Below, in pieces: positions 23,405 through 32,034 of a DNA stretch of 64,000 bases (its first letter is position 1; each line of letters starts with the position of its first letter). The stretch comes from Amycolatopsis oliviviridis. GTDB taxonomy: Bacteria; Actinomycetota; Actinomycetes; Mycobacteriales; Pseudonocardiaceae. The translations under genes and the position numbers were made by a program. The notes beneath the pieces are model-generated. The model did not search any database, was not told the DNA's origin, and saw only the letters and a list, made by a program, of their open reading frames with translations. Where the stretch lies: positions 372,001 through 436,000 of the forward strand of contig NZ_BNAY01000002.1 in NCBI RefSeq assembly GCF_014654365.1, written 5' to 3'.

Positions 23405-25096
23405 ATGACCATGTCTCCCGTCGAAGAACGCGTCCTGCCCCGCCAACGGGCCGAGGCGGCGCCGCCGACGAGCATGCTGTGCCCCGATTTCCCGTTCGCC
23501 TACGACGACTGGATCCGCCATCCCGCCGGCATCGGCCGTGTGCCGCGCCAAGCGCACGGCACCGAAGTGGCGGTGATCGGCGGCGGACTGTCCGGGATGG
23601 TGGCCGCCTACGAGCTGATGAGGCTCGGCCTGAAGCCGGTGATCTACGAGGCCGAACAGCTGGGCGGCCGGATGCGCTCGGTGAGCCTGCCCGGCTATCC
23701 CGACGCCGTCGCCGAACTGGGCGCCATGCGCTTCCCGCCGTCCGCCGGGGCGCTGTTCCACTACATCGACAAGGTCGGGCTGGAGACCACGCCGTTCCCC
23801 AACCCGCTCTCCCCCGCGTCACCGAGCACGGTGATCAACCTGCACGGCGAGAACCACTGGGCGCGGACGTCCGCCGACCTGCCGCCGGTGTACCGCGAGG
23901 TCAACGACGCCTGGACGAAGACCCTGCAGGAGCAGGCCGACATGTCGCTGATGGAGGACGCCATCCGGCGCCGCGACATCACGACCATCAAGGCACTGTG
24001 GAACCACCTGGTCACCAAGTTCGACAACGTGTCGTTCTACGGGTTCCTGACCTCGTCCCCGCTGTTCTCCTCCTTCGAGCACCGCGAGATCTTCGGCCAG
24101 GTCGGCTTCGGCTGCGGCGGCTGGGACACCGACTTCCCCAACTCCGCGCTCGAAATCCTCCGGGTGATCTGCACCGACACCAGCGACGAGCACCACCGGA
24201 TCATCGGCGGCTGCCAGCAGCTGCCGCTCGGACTGTGGGCGGACGAGCCCGCCGACCTCGAATACTGGCCGTCCGGGACGTCGCTGAAGAGCCTGCACGG
24301 CGGCGAGCCGCGTCCGGCGGTCGTGCGGATCGACCGGACCGGCCGCGGGTTCACCATCGAAGACGCGAACCGCGACGTGCGCACCTACCCGGCGGCGATC
24401 TTCGCCGCGCAGAACTGGAACCTGCTCTCGGGGATGAAGAGCGACGACGCCCTCCTGCCGCAGCCGGTCTGGACCGCGCTGGAGCGCACCCACTACATGG
24501 GCGCGTCCAAGCTGTTCGTCATCACCGACCGCCCGTTCTGGCTCGACCAGGACCCGGCGACCGGCCGGGACGTGATGAGCACGACGCTCACCGACCGCAT
24601 CCCGCGCGGGGTCTACCTGATCGACAACGGCCCCGACGAACCCGGCACGATGCTGCTGTCCTACACGTGGAACGACGACTCGCTGAAGGTCGCGTCGCTG
24701 AGCCCGGACGAGCGGCTCGACGTGATGCTGGACGCGCTGGCCAAGATCTACCCGGGCGTCGACATCCGCTCGCACATGATCGGCCCGCCGATCGCGATCA
24801 CCTGGGAGACCCAGCCGCATTTCAAGGGCGCCTTCAAATCGTGCCTGCCCGGCAGCTACCGCTACCAGCGAAGGCTGTTCACCCAGTTCATGCAGCGCGA
24901 CTCCGCCGACCACCACCGCGGCTTCTTCCTGGCCGGCGACGACGTCGCGTGGATCGCCGGTTTCTCCGAGAGCGCGGTCACCACCGCGCTGAACGCCGTG
25001 TGGGGCGTCGTCGAGCACCTGGGCGGCGGCACCCATCCGGACAACCCCGGTCCCGGCGACGTGTTCGACGAGATCGCCCCGGTGAGCCTGGATTGA
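23405..25096 (+). CDS. FAD-dependent amino-acid monooxygenase (tryptophan/lysine 2-monooxygenase family)
   Basis: Enzymes of this family oxidatively decarboxylate an amino acid to the amide one carbon shorter. The ATG at 23405 follows GGAGG by 8 bases and gives 563 residues, close to the roughly 557 of tryptophan 2-monooxygenase. The open frame continues upstream but without family features. The FAD dinucleotide motif VIGGGLSGM is at 57-65, followed by E-x-LGGR and the family block AELGAMRFPPS (103-113). The C-terminal FAD block is GFFLAGDDVAWIAGFSESAVTTAL. It is the first gene of the plus-strand operon with a ligase and an acyltransferase, so it likely makes the starter-unit precursor. L-arginine, giving 4-guanidinobutanamide, is the favoured substrate by analogy; the sequence alone does not prove it. 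Confidence 0.85.
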   Translation: MTMSPVEERVLPRQRAEAAPPTSMLCPDFPFAYDDWIRHPAGIGRVPRQAHGTEVAVIGGGLSGMVAAYELMRLGLKPVIYEAEQLGGRMRSVSLPGYPDAVAELGAMRFPPSAGALFHYIDKVGLETTPFPNPLSPASPSTVINLHGENHWARTSADLPPVYREVNDAWTKTLQEQADMSLMEDAIRRRDITTIKALWNHLVTKFDNVSFYGFLTSSPLFSSFEHREIFGQVGFGCGGWDTDFPNSALEILRVICTDTSDEHHRIIGGCQQLPLGLWADEPADLEYWPSGTSLKSLHGGEPRPAVVRIDRTGRGFTIEDANRDVRTYPAAIFAAQNWNLLSGMKSDDALLPQPVWTALERTHYMGASKLFVITDRPFWLDQDPATGRDVMSTTLTDRIPRGVYLIDNGPDEPGTMLLSYTWNDDSLKVASLSPDERLDVMLDALAKIYPGVDIRSHMIGPPIAITWETQPHFKGAFKSCLPGSYRYQRRLFTQFMQRDSADHHRGFFLAGDDVAWIAGFSESAVTTALNAVWGVVEHLGGGTHPDNPGPGDVFDEIAPVSLD

Positions 25097-25115
25097 CAGC
25101 GGAAAGGACTTCCCC

Positions 25116-26528
25116 ATGTTCGCGAAGATCTATTCCCCCGACGCGGTCACCGGCGGCGCGGCCTTCGAACAGCAGGCCCTCCGCGTCGCCGAAGTGCTGC
25201 GGGACCGGGGCGTCGGCTCCGGTGACCGGGTCCTGCTCAAGGCCGACAACACGCTGGCCTATCTGACGATCCTCGTCGCGCTGATGCACGTCGGCGCGTC
25301 CGTGGTGCTCGTCGACCACATGGAGCACGCCGACCGCACCGCCGAGACGATCGCCGGTTCCGGTGTCGTGCTGGCCGTCGTCGACGACGACGCGCCGATG
25401 CCGGTGGACGCGCCCGCGGCCTACACCTACGAGATCATGGTGGCCGCCGCCGACCGGGAGCCGACCGATGTCCAGCTGCGGTTCGACGTCTGGGAGAAGC
25501 TGCCCGACAGTCTCGTGATGTGGTCGTCCGGCTCGACCGGCGTCCCCAAGGGCGTCGCGAAGAACGGCGCGCGGTTCCTGAAGAACCTGGAACGCAACGC
25601 CGATCTCGTCGGCCACGTCGCCGACGACGTCCTCCTGCCGCTGCTGCCGTTCAACCATCAGTACGGCCTGTCCATGGTGATGATCGCGTGGCTGCGGGAC
25701 TGCTCGCTGGTGATCGCGCCCTACCGCCGTCCCGACCGGGCCCTGCGCCTGGCCGGACGGGCAGGCGCGACGGTCGTCGACGCGACGCCGTCCACCTACC
25801 GCAGCCTGTTCAACATCATCGGCAAACGCCCGGCGCTCAAAGCGGAATTCTCTCGCGTGCGCATGCTGTGCAGCGGCGCGGCCCCGCTCGAACCCGGCGT
25901 CGTCGGCCAGTCGGAAGAGCTGTTCGGGATGCCACTGCTCGACAGCTACGGCAGCACCGAGATGGGCAACGTCGCCTTCGCCAACATCGGGAATCCGCGC
26001 GGCTGCGGGCAGATCGTCGAGGGACTCGCCCTGGAGGTCCGCGCCGACGACGGCACCGTGCTGCCCCACGACGAGGTCGGCGAGCTGTTCGTCCTCGACC
26101 CGGACCTCATGGAGGGCTACCTCGACGCCGCCGGACAGGTGCGTCCGGTCGACCGCGGCTGGTACGCCACCGGAGACCTCGGCAGGCTCGACGCGGACGG
26201 GAACCTGTTCGTCGTCGGGCGCAAACGCGCGGTGCACCGCAACGGGCACACCCTGCATCCCGAGGTGATCGAGCACCGCCTGGCCGCCGACGGCTGTTCC
26301 GCGAAGATCGTCGCGCTGCCCGACCAGCGTCGCGGGTCGAGCCTGGTGTTCGTCGTCGAGGACGACGCGCAGCGGGACTCGCGGTACTGGCGTGACCGCA
26401 TCTGCGGGGTGCTGCCGCCTGCGGAGCAGCCGAACCGTGTCCTCGTCACCGATCAGTTCCCGTTGAACCGCAACGGGAAACCGGACCGGAAGCGGCTCGA
26501 ACAGTTCGCCGCCGCCGAACAGCTCTGA
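25116..26528 (+). CDS. AMP-forming acyl-CoA/ACP ligase for the starter unit
   Basis: ANL-superfamily adenylating enzyme, 470 residues, shorter than typical acyl-CoA synthetases. Motifs in order: the phosphate loop SSGSTGVPKG (137-146), the acyl/nucleotide block YGSTEMGN, GWYATGD, and the C-terminal catalytic-lysine block NRNGKPDRK. It starts at ATG 25116, 19 bases after the monooxygenase stop, behind GGAAAGGA. It probably activates the carboxylic acid (or amide-derived acid) made from the monooxygenase product and passes it to CoA or the loading ACP. The substrate cannot be read from the pocket with confidence. Confidence 0.85.
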   Translation: MFAKIYSPDAVTGGAAFEQQALRVAEVLRDRGVGSGDRVLLKADNTLAYLTILVALMHVGASVVLVDHMEHADRTAETIAGSGVVLAVVDDDAPMPVDAPAAYTYEIMVAAADREPTDVQLRFDVWEKLPDSLVMWSSGSTGVPKGVAKNGARFLKNLERNADLVGHVADDVLLPLLPFNHQYGLSMVMIAWLRDCSLVIAPYRRPDRALRLAGRAGATVVDATPSTYRSLFNIIGKRPALKAEFSRVRMLCSGAAPLEPGVVGQSEELFGMPLLDSYGSTEMGNVAFANIGNPRGCGQIVEGLALEVRADDGTVLPHDEVGELFVLDPDLMEGYLDAAGQVRPVDRGWYATGDLGRLDADGNLFVVGRKRAVHRNGHTLHPEVIEHRLAADGCSAKIVALPDQRRGSSLVFVVEDDAQRDSRYWRDRICGVLPPAEQPNRVLVTDQFPLNRNGKPDRKRLEQFAAAEQL

Positions 26529-26555
26529 TCCCCACCACGAAACTGGGTGTGCACT

Positions 26556-27494
26556 GTGGACAATTCCACCGATGCCGTCCTCTTCCCCGGCATGGGCCCG
26601 GCCCGTGCTGCGGAACTGGGCCGGTTCCTCGTCATCGATCCCCTGGCCCGGAGCCTGCTCGGCGTGGCCGAGCACGCGCTCGGGCGCTCCCTGCTGGATC
26701 CGCTCGCCAGAGCGGACGAGGAGTACAACGAGCACACCCAGATCGCGTTCGTGCTCGCGTCGCTGGCGCTGGCCGAACGCGCGGAGCGGGAACACGGGCT
26801 GGTGCCGGTCGCGGTCGGTGGCGCCAGCTTCGGTGAACGCGCCGCCGTGGTCCGCGCCGGTGCGCTGCCGCTGGCGGATCTCGTCCGGCTCGTCGACGCC
26901 GTCGCGAGCCGGGAACGGGAGTATTTCGAGACGGCGCACCAGGATCTCGTCAGCCAGTTCATCGTGCGGACACCGGAATCGGCGCTCGGCGAGATCCTCG
27001 ACGGGATCGGCCACGAGCTTTCCGGCCGCTTCGACGACGAGGTCCACCTGGTGACCCTGCGCGAATCCGAACTGGACGAGTTCGTCCGGCGGGTGCGGGC
27101 GGCGGGCGGGTACGCGCTCACGACCATGCGTCCCGCGGCGCACGCGCGGATGCTCGGCGGGCTGCGGGACAGGCTGGCGGAAGAGGTCTTCGGCGGGTTC
27201 GGGTTCGCCGACCCGGCCCTGCCGATCGTGTCCGATCAGGACGGAGAGCCGGTCCGGACCGGCGACGAGGCGGCGTCACTCCTGCTGGAGTCGACGGTCA
27301 ACGCGGTGCGGCTGCCCGGGCTGGTCCACCGGTTCGCCAGGCTCGGCGTCGGCCGGGTCCTCGTCGCCGGCCCGGACCACCTGCTGCACCGGCTGCCCGG
27401 ACTGACGTCGGCGTTCACCCTGCTGCGCGCCGACCTCCGGGACACCCTGAAACCGAAACCCCGGCCCCGGCTGCCCGAGGCGGTGGCCGCATGA
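26556..27494 (+). CDS. Stand-alone acyltransferase with atypical specificity motifs (starter transfer)
   Basis: AT-fold protein of about 312 residues with FPGMG near the N-terminus and the nucleophile in GASFGE (Ser91), where extender ATs have GHSxGE. The second catalytic His is in PAAHARM (His196), replacing the HAFH or YASH motifs of malonyl and methylmalonyl ATs. A special acyl group is therefore expected. It most likely moves the activated starter onto the N-terminal ACP of the PKS at 23105, as VinK-type and guanidinobutyryl-specific ATs do in other clusters. A GTG nine bases upstream (26547) is an alternative start. Its TGA overlaps the ATG of the exporter (ATGA). Confidence 0.8.
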   Translation: MDNSTDAVLFPGMGPARAAELGRFLVIDPLARSLLGVAEHALGRSLLDPLARADEEYNEHTQIAFVLASLALAERAEREHGLVPVAVGGASFGERAAVVRAGALPLADLVRLVDAVASREREYFETAHQDLVSQFIVRTPESALGEILDGIGHELSGRFDDEVHLVTLRESELDEFVRRVRAAGGYALTTMRPAAHARMLGGLRDRLAEEVFGGFGFADPALPIVSDQDGEPVRTGDEAASLLLESTVNAVRLPGLVHRFARLGVGRVLVAGPDHLLHRLPGLTSAFTLLRADLRDTLKPKPRPRLPEAVAA

Positions 27495-29044
27495 GCAAGG
27501 CCCGCGACATCGCCACGATCATGGTGTCCTGCCTGGCGCAGCTGATGGTCGCGATCGACATGACCGTGCTGCACCTGGCGGTGCCGGCGCTGACCACCCA
27601 GCTCGGCGCGTCGGCCGAGGAACTGCTGTGGATCGCGGACGTCTACGGCTTCGCCATGGGCGGCCTGCTGGTCACCATGGGCAATCTCGGCGACCGGTTC
27701 GGCAGGCGGCGGGTGCTCCTGATCGGCGTGACCGCGTTCGCGCTGGGCTCGCTGGTGGCCGCCTACGCCCCGAGCGCTGAAACGCTCATCGCGGCTCGCG
27801 CGCTGCTGGGCGTCGCGGGCGCCGCCGTGCTGCCGTCGACGACTTCGTTGCTGCGCGCGGTTTTCACCACCCAACGGGCGCGGACCGCGGCGGTGGGAGT
27901 CACCGCCGGGGTGTCGGCCGCGGGTTTCGCGATCGGCCCGATCGTCGGCGGGGTCCTGCTGGAGCATTTCTGGTGGGGTTCGGTCTTCCTGGTCAACATC
28001 CCGGTGGCCCTGCTGATCCTCGGCGCGGCCCGGGTCGTCCCCGAATCGCGGTCCAGCGGCCGGTTGCGGCTCGATCTGCCCAGCGTGCTGCTGTCGATCG
28101 TCGGTCTGGTCGCCGTGGTGTACGCGCTGAAGGGCGCGTTCTACGTCGGCCTCTGGTACCCGGAGGTGCTCGGCGCTTTCGCGCTCGGTGGCGCTTCGCT
28201 GCTGTGGTTCGGGCGGCGCCAGCGACGTCTCGATCAGCCGCTGATCGACCTGGACCTGTTCCGGCGCCGCGGGTTCTCGGCGTCGGTCGGCTCGAACCTG
28301 GTGTCGGTGTTCACGATGTCGGCGTTCGCCCTGATCTCCAGTCAGTACTTCCAGCTCGTGCTGGGCTGGAGCCCGCTGCGCTCCGGGCTGGCGTTCGTCC
28401 CGGGCGCGATCGCCGCGCTCCTCGCGGGCGGTGTCCTGGCGGCCAAGGCGGTGCGCCGGTTCGGCCGGGCGCCGACGGTCTCGGGCGGGCTGGCACTGGC
28501 GTCGGTCGGTTTCGGGCTGTTCGGCGCGGTGAGCACGGACTCGCCGTATCTGCTGGTCCTGGCCGCGCAGGTGGCGTTCGGCGCGGGCGCGGGGCTCACC
28601 CTGACCGTCACCGGTGACACCATCCTCGGCACGGTCCCCCGTGACCGCGCAGGTGCCGCGTCGGCGATCTCCGCCACCGCCTACGAACTGGGCGGCTCGC
28701 TCGGCATCGCGGTGGTCGGGAGCGTGCTGTCGGCGGTCTACCACGCGAACCTGAGCCTGCCCGCCGACGTGCCGCCCGATCTGGCCGCCCAGGTGCGGGA
28801 GTCGTTCAGCGCCACCGCGGCGGTCGCGACCGGGCTGCCGGAACCGGTGGCGACGGCGGTCCGCACGGCGGCCGAGGAGTCGTTCGTCGGCGGCATCCGG
28901 ACGAGCATGCTCGGCAGCGCGGCGGTGATGGTCGTCCTCGCCGTGGTGGCGCTGCGGAGCCTGCGAGGCGTCCCGAAGGTGATCGAAACGGACGTACCCC
29001 CTCAGCCCGACGCGGTCGCCGAGGCCCCGAGCACACGCGGTTAG
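27491..29044 (+). CDS. DHA2-family (14-TM) drug:H+ antiporter
   Basis: 517 residues of alternating hydrophobic helices typical of EmrB/QacA-type exporters. The first helix carries VAIDMTVLHLAVPAL, and the conserved loop GDRFGRRR follows helix 2. The second half has the second MFS-like loop regions and many small residues. It is translationally coupled to the acyltransferase (ATGA) and closes the starter operon, so export of, or self-resistance to, the polyketide is the likely role. A strong hairpin follows its stop. Confidence 0.88.
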   Translation: MSKARDIATIMVSCLAQLMVAIDMTVLHLAVPALTTQLGASAEELLWIADVYGFAMGGLLVTMGNLGDRFGRRRVLLIGVTAFALGSLVAAYAPSAETLIAARALLGVAGAAVLPSTTSLLRAVFTTQRARTAAVGVTAGVSAAGFAIGPIVGGVLLEHFWWGSVFLVNIPVALLILGAARVVPESRSSGRLRLDLPSVLLSIVGLVAVVYALKGAFYVGLWYPEVLGAFALGGASLLWFGRRQRRLDQPLIDLDLFRRRGFSASVGSNLVSVFTMSAFALISSQYFQLVLGWSPLRSGLAFVPGAIAALLAGGVLAAKAVRRFGRAPTVSGGLALASVGFGLFGAVSTDSPYLLVLAAQVAFGAGAGLTLTVTGDTILGTVPRDRAGAASAISATAYELGGSLGIAVVGSVLSAVYHANLSLPADVPPDLAAQVRESFSATAAVATGLPEPVATAVRTAAEESFVGGIRTSMLGSAAVMVVLAVVALRSLRGVPKVIETDVPPQPDAVAEAPSTRG

Positions 29045-29091
29045 TCCTCTGGATGCGGTGCTTGCACGCGCAAGGACCGCATCCAGAGGAC
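29044..29091 (+). terminator. Terminator hairpin ending the starter/exporter operon
   Basis: GTCCTCTGGATGCGG (29044-29058) and its exact complement (29077-29091) form a 15-bp stem. The 18-base inner loop also has complementary ends (CTTGC/GCAAG). The stem starts at the last base of the exporter's TAG stop codon. Confidence 0.8.
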
Positions 29092-29250
29092 GAAACGCGC
29101 CGAAAAGACGCTCCGTGGTCCGCCGGGGCAACTATGCTGGCCGAAGGTGCCCCGGCCGCCTGACCTCCCGACCGAACGGTCCTCCTTGCGCCATGCTCGG
29201 AGCGACCGTCGCCCGGCCGCGCCGTGGTCCCGCACCGGTCGAGGAGGGAA

Positions 29251-32028
29251 ATGGGAGCGACGGCCGTCACGAGCGCCGGACCGGACGACGCGCAGGCCGC
29301 CTTGGACCGGGTCCTCGCCGGGTCCGGCGCGATCTGGGTGGTGCACGGACCGTCCGGCAGCGGCCGCAGCACCGTCCTCTCCGGACCTGCCCAGCGCGCC
29401 CGCCGCTCCGGCGCGGCCGTCCTGCCCGTGCCCGCCGGCCCCGAGCCGGAGACGGTGCTGCTCCGGCTGACGACCCAGCTGGTCGAGCTGATCACCGCGC
29501 TCGACCGGCCCGAGCTGGTCAGCATGCTCAGCGCCGTCGCCTGGCTCCGGGCAAGGCTCGAGTCGGGGTCCGGGACCGGACCGCAGACGACGGCCCACGA
29601 TCTGATCACCGTCCTCGCCACCCTCGCCCCGCGCGGCCGGATCGTGCTGCAGTTCGACGACTTCGACCTGCTGCCGCCGGAGCTCGCCACCGTGCTCACC
29701 CTGGTCGCCGAGGGGGCCCGCGCCACCGGGACGGTCACCGTCGCGAGCGTGACCGACCGGGCGGGCGGCCCGGCGGGCAAACTGCTCGCGATCGCCGACG
29801 GCACGATCGGTCTCCGGCCGCTGACCACCGCGGAGACGACCGCGCTGCTGCCCGGCTGGACGACCCGGGCCGGGCGGATCGCGAGCGACCCCGCGCTCGT
29901 CACCTCGGTGCGCACCGCGCTCGGGCCGCTGTTCGGCAATCCCGGCACCGTCGCCGCGACGATCGCCGGGCTGCGCGCCACCGGCAGGCTGTCGGTCGTC
30001 GACGAGCACGTCTGCCTGATCGGCGCGGGCCCGCCGATCGTGCTGCCCGGCGGGCACCCCGAGACGCTCCGGCTGCGGCGGCTCGGGCCTCGCGCCCGGC
30101 GGCTGGCCGCCGTCCTCGCGGTGCTCAGCGAACAAACCGCCCCCACCCTCGAAAGGCTGCCGTGGCTGGCCTCCGCGGCGGCGCTGTCGCCGTCCGCCAC
30201 GGGCCAGGCCCTCGACGAGCTGGTCCGGGCCGGGATCCTGCGTTCCGGCACGGACGGCGCGGTGGAGTTCGCCGTCCCCGCGCTGGCCGACCGGCTCCGG
30301 CTGGAGCACGGCACGCGCTGGCGCACCGTGCTGCACCGGAGGATCACCCGGGTCCTCCTCGACCGGAGTCCGGTCGAGGAGGCCGAGATCGCCCCGCATC
30401 TCGCCGAGCTTCCGCCGTCGCCACCGGATCCCGGGACGGCGGGTCTCCTGCTCGCCGCGGCCGCGGGCGCGAACACCGATCTGCCGACGGCCCGCCGCTA
30501 TCGGATGGCGGCGCTGCGGCTGCTCGATCCGTCCGACGACCGGTTTCCCGAAGTGCTCCGGGCCCTGCTCGCCGACAGCCTCGCGGCCGGTGGGTACGGC
30601 ACGCTGGCCGACGATCTCGCGACCCTCGTCGCACCGCGGCTCGACGGCGCGTGGCCGCATCCCCGGCTGTCCGCCACCGTGCTGATGTGCTGGCTCGGCG
30701 CGCTCGCCCACGAACAGCGGCTCGCCGAGGTCGACGTCGTGCGACCGCTGGCCGCCGAAGTCGCCCGTGCCCTCGACACGGGCGGCGAGTGTCGTCGTCT
30801 GCTCGACGCGGTCAACCGGGCGGACCGGCCGGTGGCCGCCGAGGCGGTCCGGGTGCTCGCGCGTGCTTGCGGCGCCGAGGACGATCACCTGTTCGCCCTA
30901 GGCGCCGGGATCCTGCTGGGCGCGCTGCCCGGCGACGGTGGCAGACCCGCCGAGGAATGGCTGGTACCGCCGGAAATGCCGCCGCACGAGGACGTCGCCG
31001 AATCCGCCGAGGTCCTCGACACGGTCAGCGTGCTGAACGTCTTGCTGCGCGGTCGCTACCAGCCGCCGACGACCGGTTTCTCGGTCGGCTGGCAAGCGGT
31101 CCGGCAGTCCTACCGCGAGGGTGATTGGGACGCGGCGTTGTCGCTGGCGCGACGGCTCGAAGGCGACCGGCTGTGGTGGGATCCGCCTCGCCGTCACCGG
31201 TTCGCGAGCGTGTTCGCCGCGGAGATCTGCGCCCAGCGGGACCAGCCGGACCGAGCGGCGGATTGGTTGCGCCGCTTGCCTTTCCGTACCTCGGCCGACG
31301 CCTGCGTCGCGTGGGTCCGGTGCCGGCTGCGCCAGTCCGCGGGACAGCACGACGAGGCGATCGCCCTGGGCTGGCGGGACTACACGGACTGCCGCGAACG
31401 CGGGGTGCGGGCGGGGATGGAACGGCTGCTCGCCCGGCTCCTGCACGGGGCGAGACGCCAAGGGGACACCGAGACCGTCACCCGCCTGCTGGCCGAACTC
31501 GAAGGCCTCGCCGTCCGCAGCCCGACCGCGTCGGTCCAGGAAGCGGCCCTGGTGTGCGGCGGGCTCGTGCGCGGGGACATGGAATCGGTGCGCGCGGGGG
31601 TCAAACTGGCCCGGCAGTCCGGTGACGCGTTCCGGATCGCCGAGGCGTGCACGGCGTTCGGCGAGGTGAGCCCGGTCCCCGCGCCCGCGCTGCTCGAAGC
31701 ACACCGGACGCTGCAGCGGCTCGACGCCGTCGCGTCGCTGACGTCCGTCGCGGCGCTGCTCGATCAGCACCGGATCACCTTCTCGCCGGACCGCGTGGAC
31801 CGGACCGGCCGGGCGACGCTGGATCCGTTGGAGCGCCACATCGTCGGCCTGATCGCGAACGGCCACACGAACCGGCAGATCGCGGCGGCGCTGCAGGTCA
31901 GCGAAAAACGCATCGAGGCCAGGCTGACGTCGCTGTTCGAGCGCACCGGCAGCCATTCCCGGGTGGAGCTGGCCGCGGCGTGGCTGCAGGGCCGCTTCGG
32001 CACGGCGGCGGCACTCGCCGACTCCTGA
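29251..32028 (+). CDS. LAL-family transcriptional regulator (P-loop + LuxR HTH)
   Basis: 925 residues from the ATG at 29251, which sits just behind GAGGAGGG. The N-terminus has a P-loop, GPSGSGRST (lacking the usual Lys), and a Walker-B-like LQFDDFD. A long helical-repeat middle follows, and the C-terminus is a LuxR helix-turn-helix: LERHIVGLIANGHTNRQIAA, then VSEKRIEARLTSLF. Large ATP-binding LuxR regulators of this kind are pathway-specific activators in many PKS clusters. The gene is transcribed away from the exporter behind the terminator and is convergent with the next LAL gene, with only 6 bases between their stops. Confidence 0.88.
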   Translation: MGATAVTSAGPDDAQAALDRVLAGSGAIWVVHGPSGSGRSTVLSGPAQRARRSGAAVLPVPAGPEPETVLLRLTTQLVELITALDRPELVSMLSAVAWLRARLESGSGTGPQTTAHDLITVLATLAPRGRIVLQFDDFDLLPPELATVLTLVAEGARATGTVTVASVTDRAGGPAGKLLAIADGTIGLRPLTTAETTALLPGWTTRAGRIASDPALVTSVRTALGPLFGNPGTVAATIAGLRATGRLSVVDEHVCLIGAGPPIVLPGGHPETLRLRRLGPRARRLAAVLAVLSEQTAPTLERLPWLASAAALSPSATGQALDELVRAGILRSGTDGAVEFAVPALADRLRLEHGTRWRTVLHRRITRVLLDRSPVEEAEIAPHLAELPPSPPDPGTAGLLLAAAAGANTDLPTARRYRMAALRLLDPSDDRFPEVLRALLADSLAAGGYGTLADDLATLVAPRLDGAWPHPRLSATVLMCWLGALAHEQRLAEVDVVRPLAAEVARALDTGGECRRLLDAVNRADRPVAAEAVRVLARACGAEDDHLFALGAGILLGALPGDGGRPAEEWLVPPEMPPHEDVAESAEVLDTVSVLNVLLRGRYQPPTTGFSVGWQAVRQSYREGDWDAALSLARRLEGDRLWWDPPRRHRFASVFAAEICAQRDQPDRAADWLRRLPFRTSADACVAWVRCRLRQSAGQHDEAIALGWRDYTDCRERGVRAGMERLLARLLHGARRQGDTETVTRLLAELEGLAVRSPTASVQEAALVCGGLVRGDMESVRAGVKLARQSGDAFRIAEACTAFGEVSPVPAPALLEAHRTLQRLDAVASLTSVAALLDQHRITFSPDRVDRTGRATLDPLERHIVGLIANGHTNRQIAAALQVSEKRIEARLTSLFERTGSHSRVELAAAWLQGRFGTAAALADS

Positions 32029-32034
32029 CCGGGC

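Noticed and set aside
26547..27494. Calling the stand-alone AT a malonyl-CoA:ACP transacylase (FabD).
   Set aside because: GHSxGE and HAFH are both replaced, and the PKS modules already have their own malonyl-type ATs.
23090..29044. Assigning the cluster to a beta-amino-acid macrolactam (vicenistatin-like) because of the VinK-like AT.
   Set aside because: The expected stand-alone ACP, PLP-dependent decarboxylase or aminomutase, second ligase and amidase are absent, and a monooxygenase is present instead.
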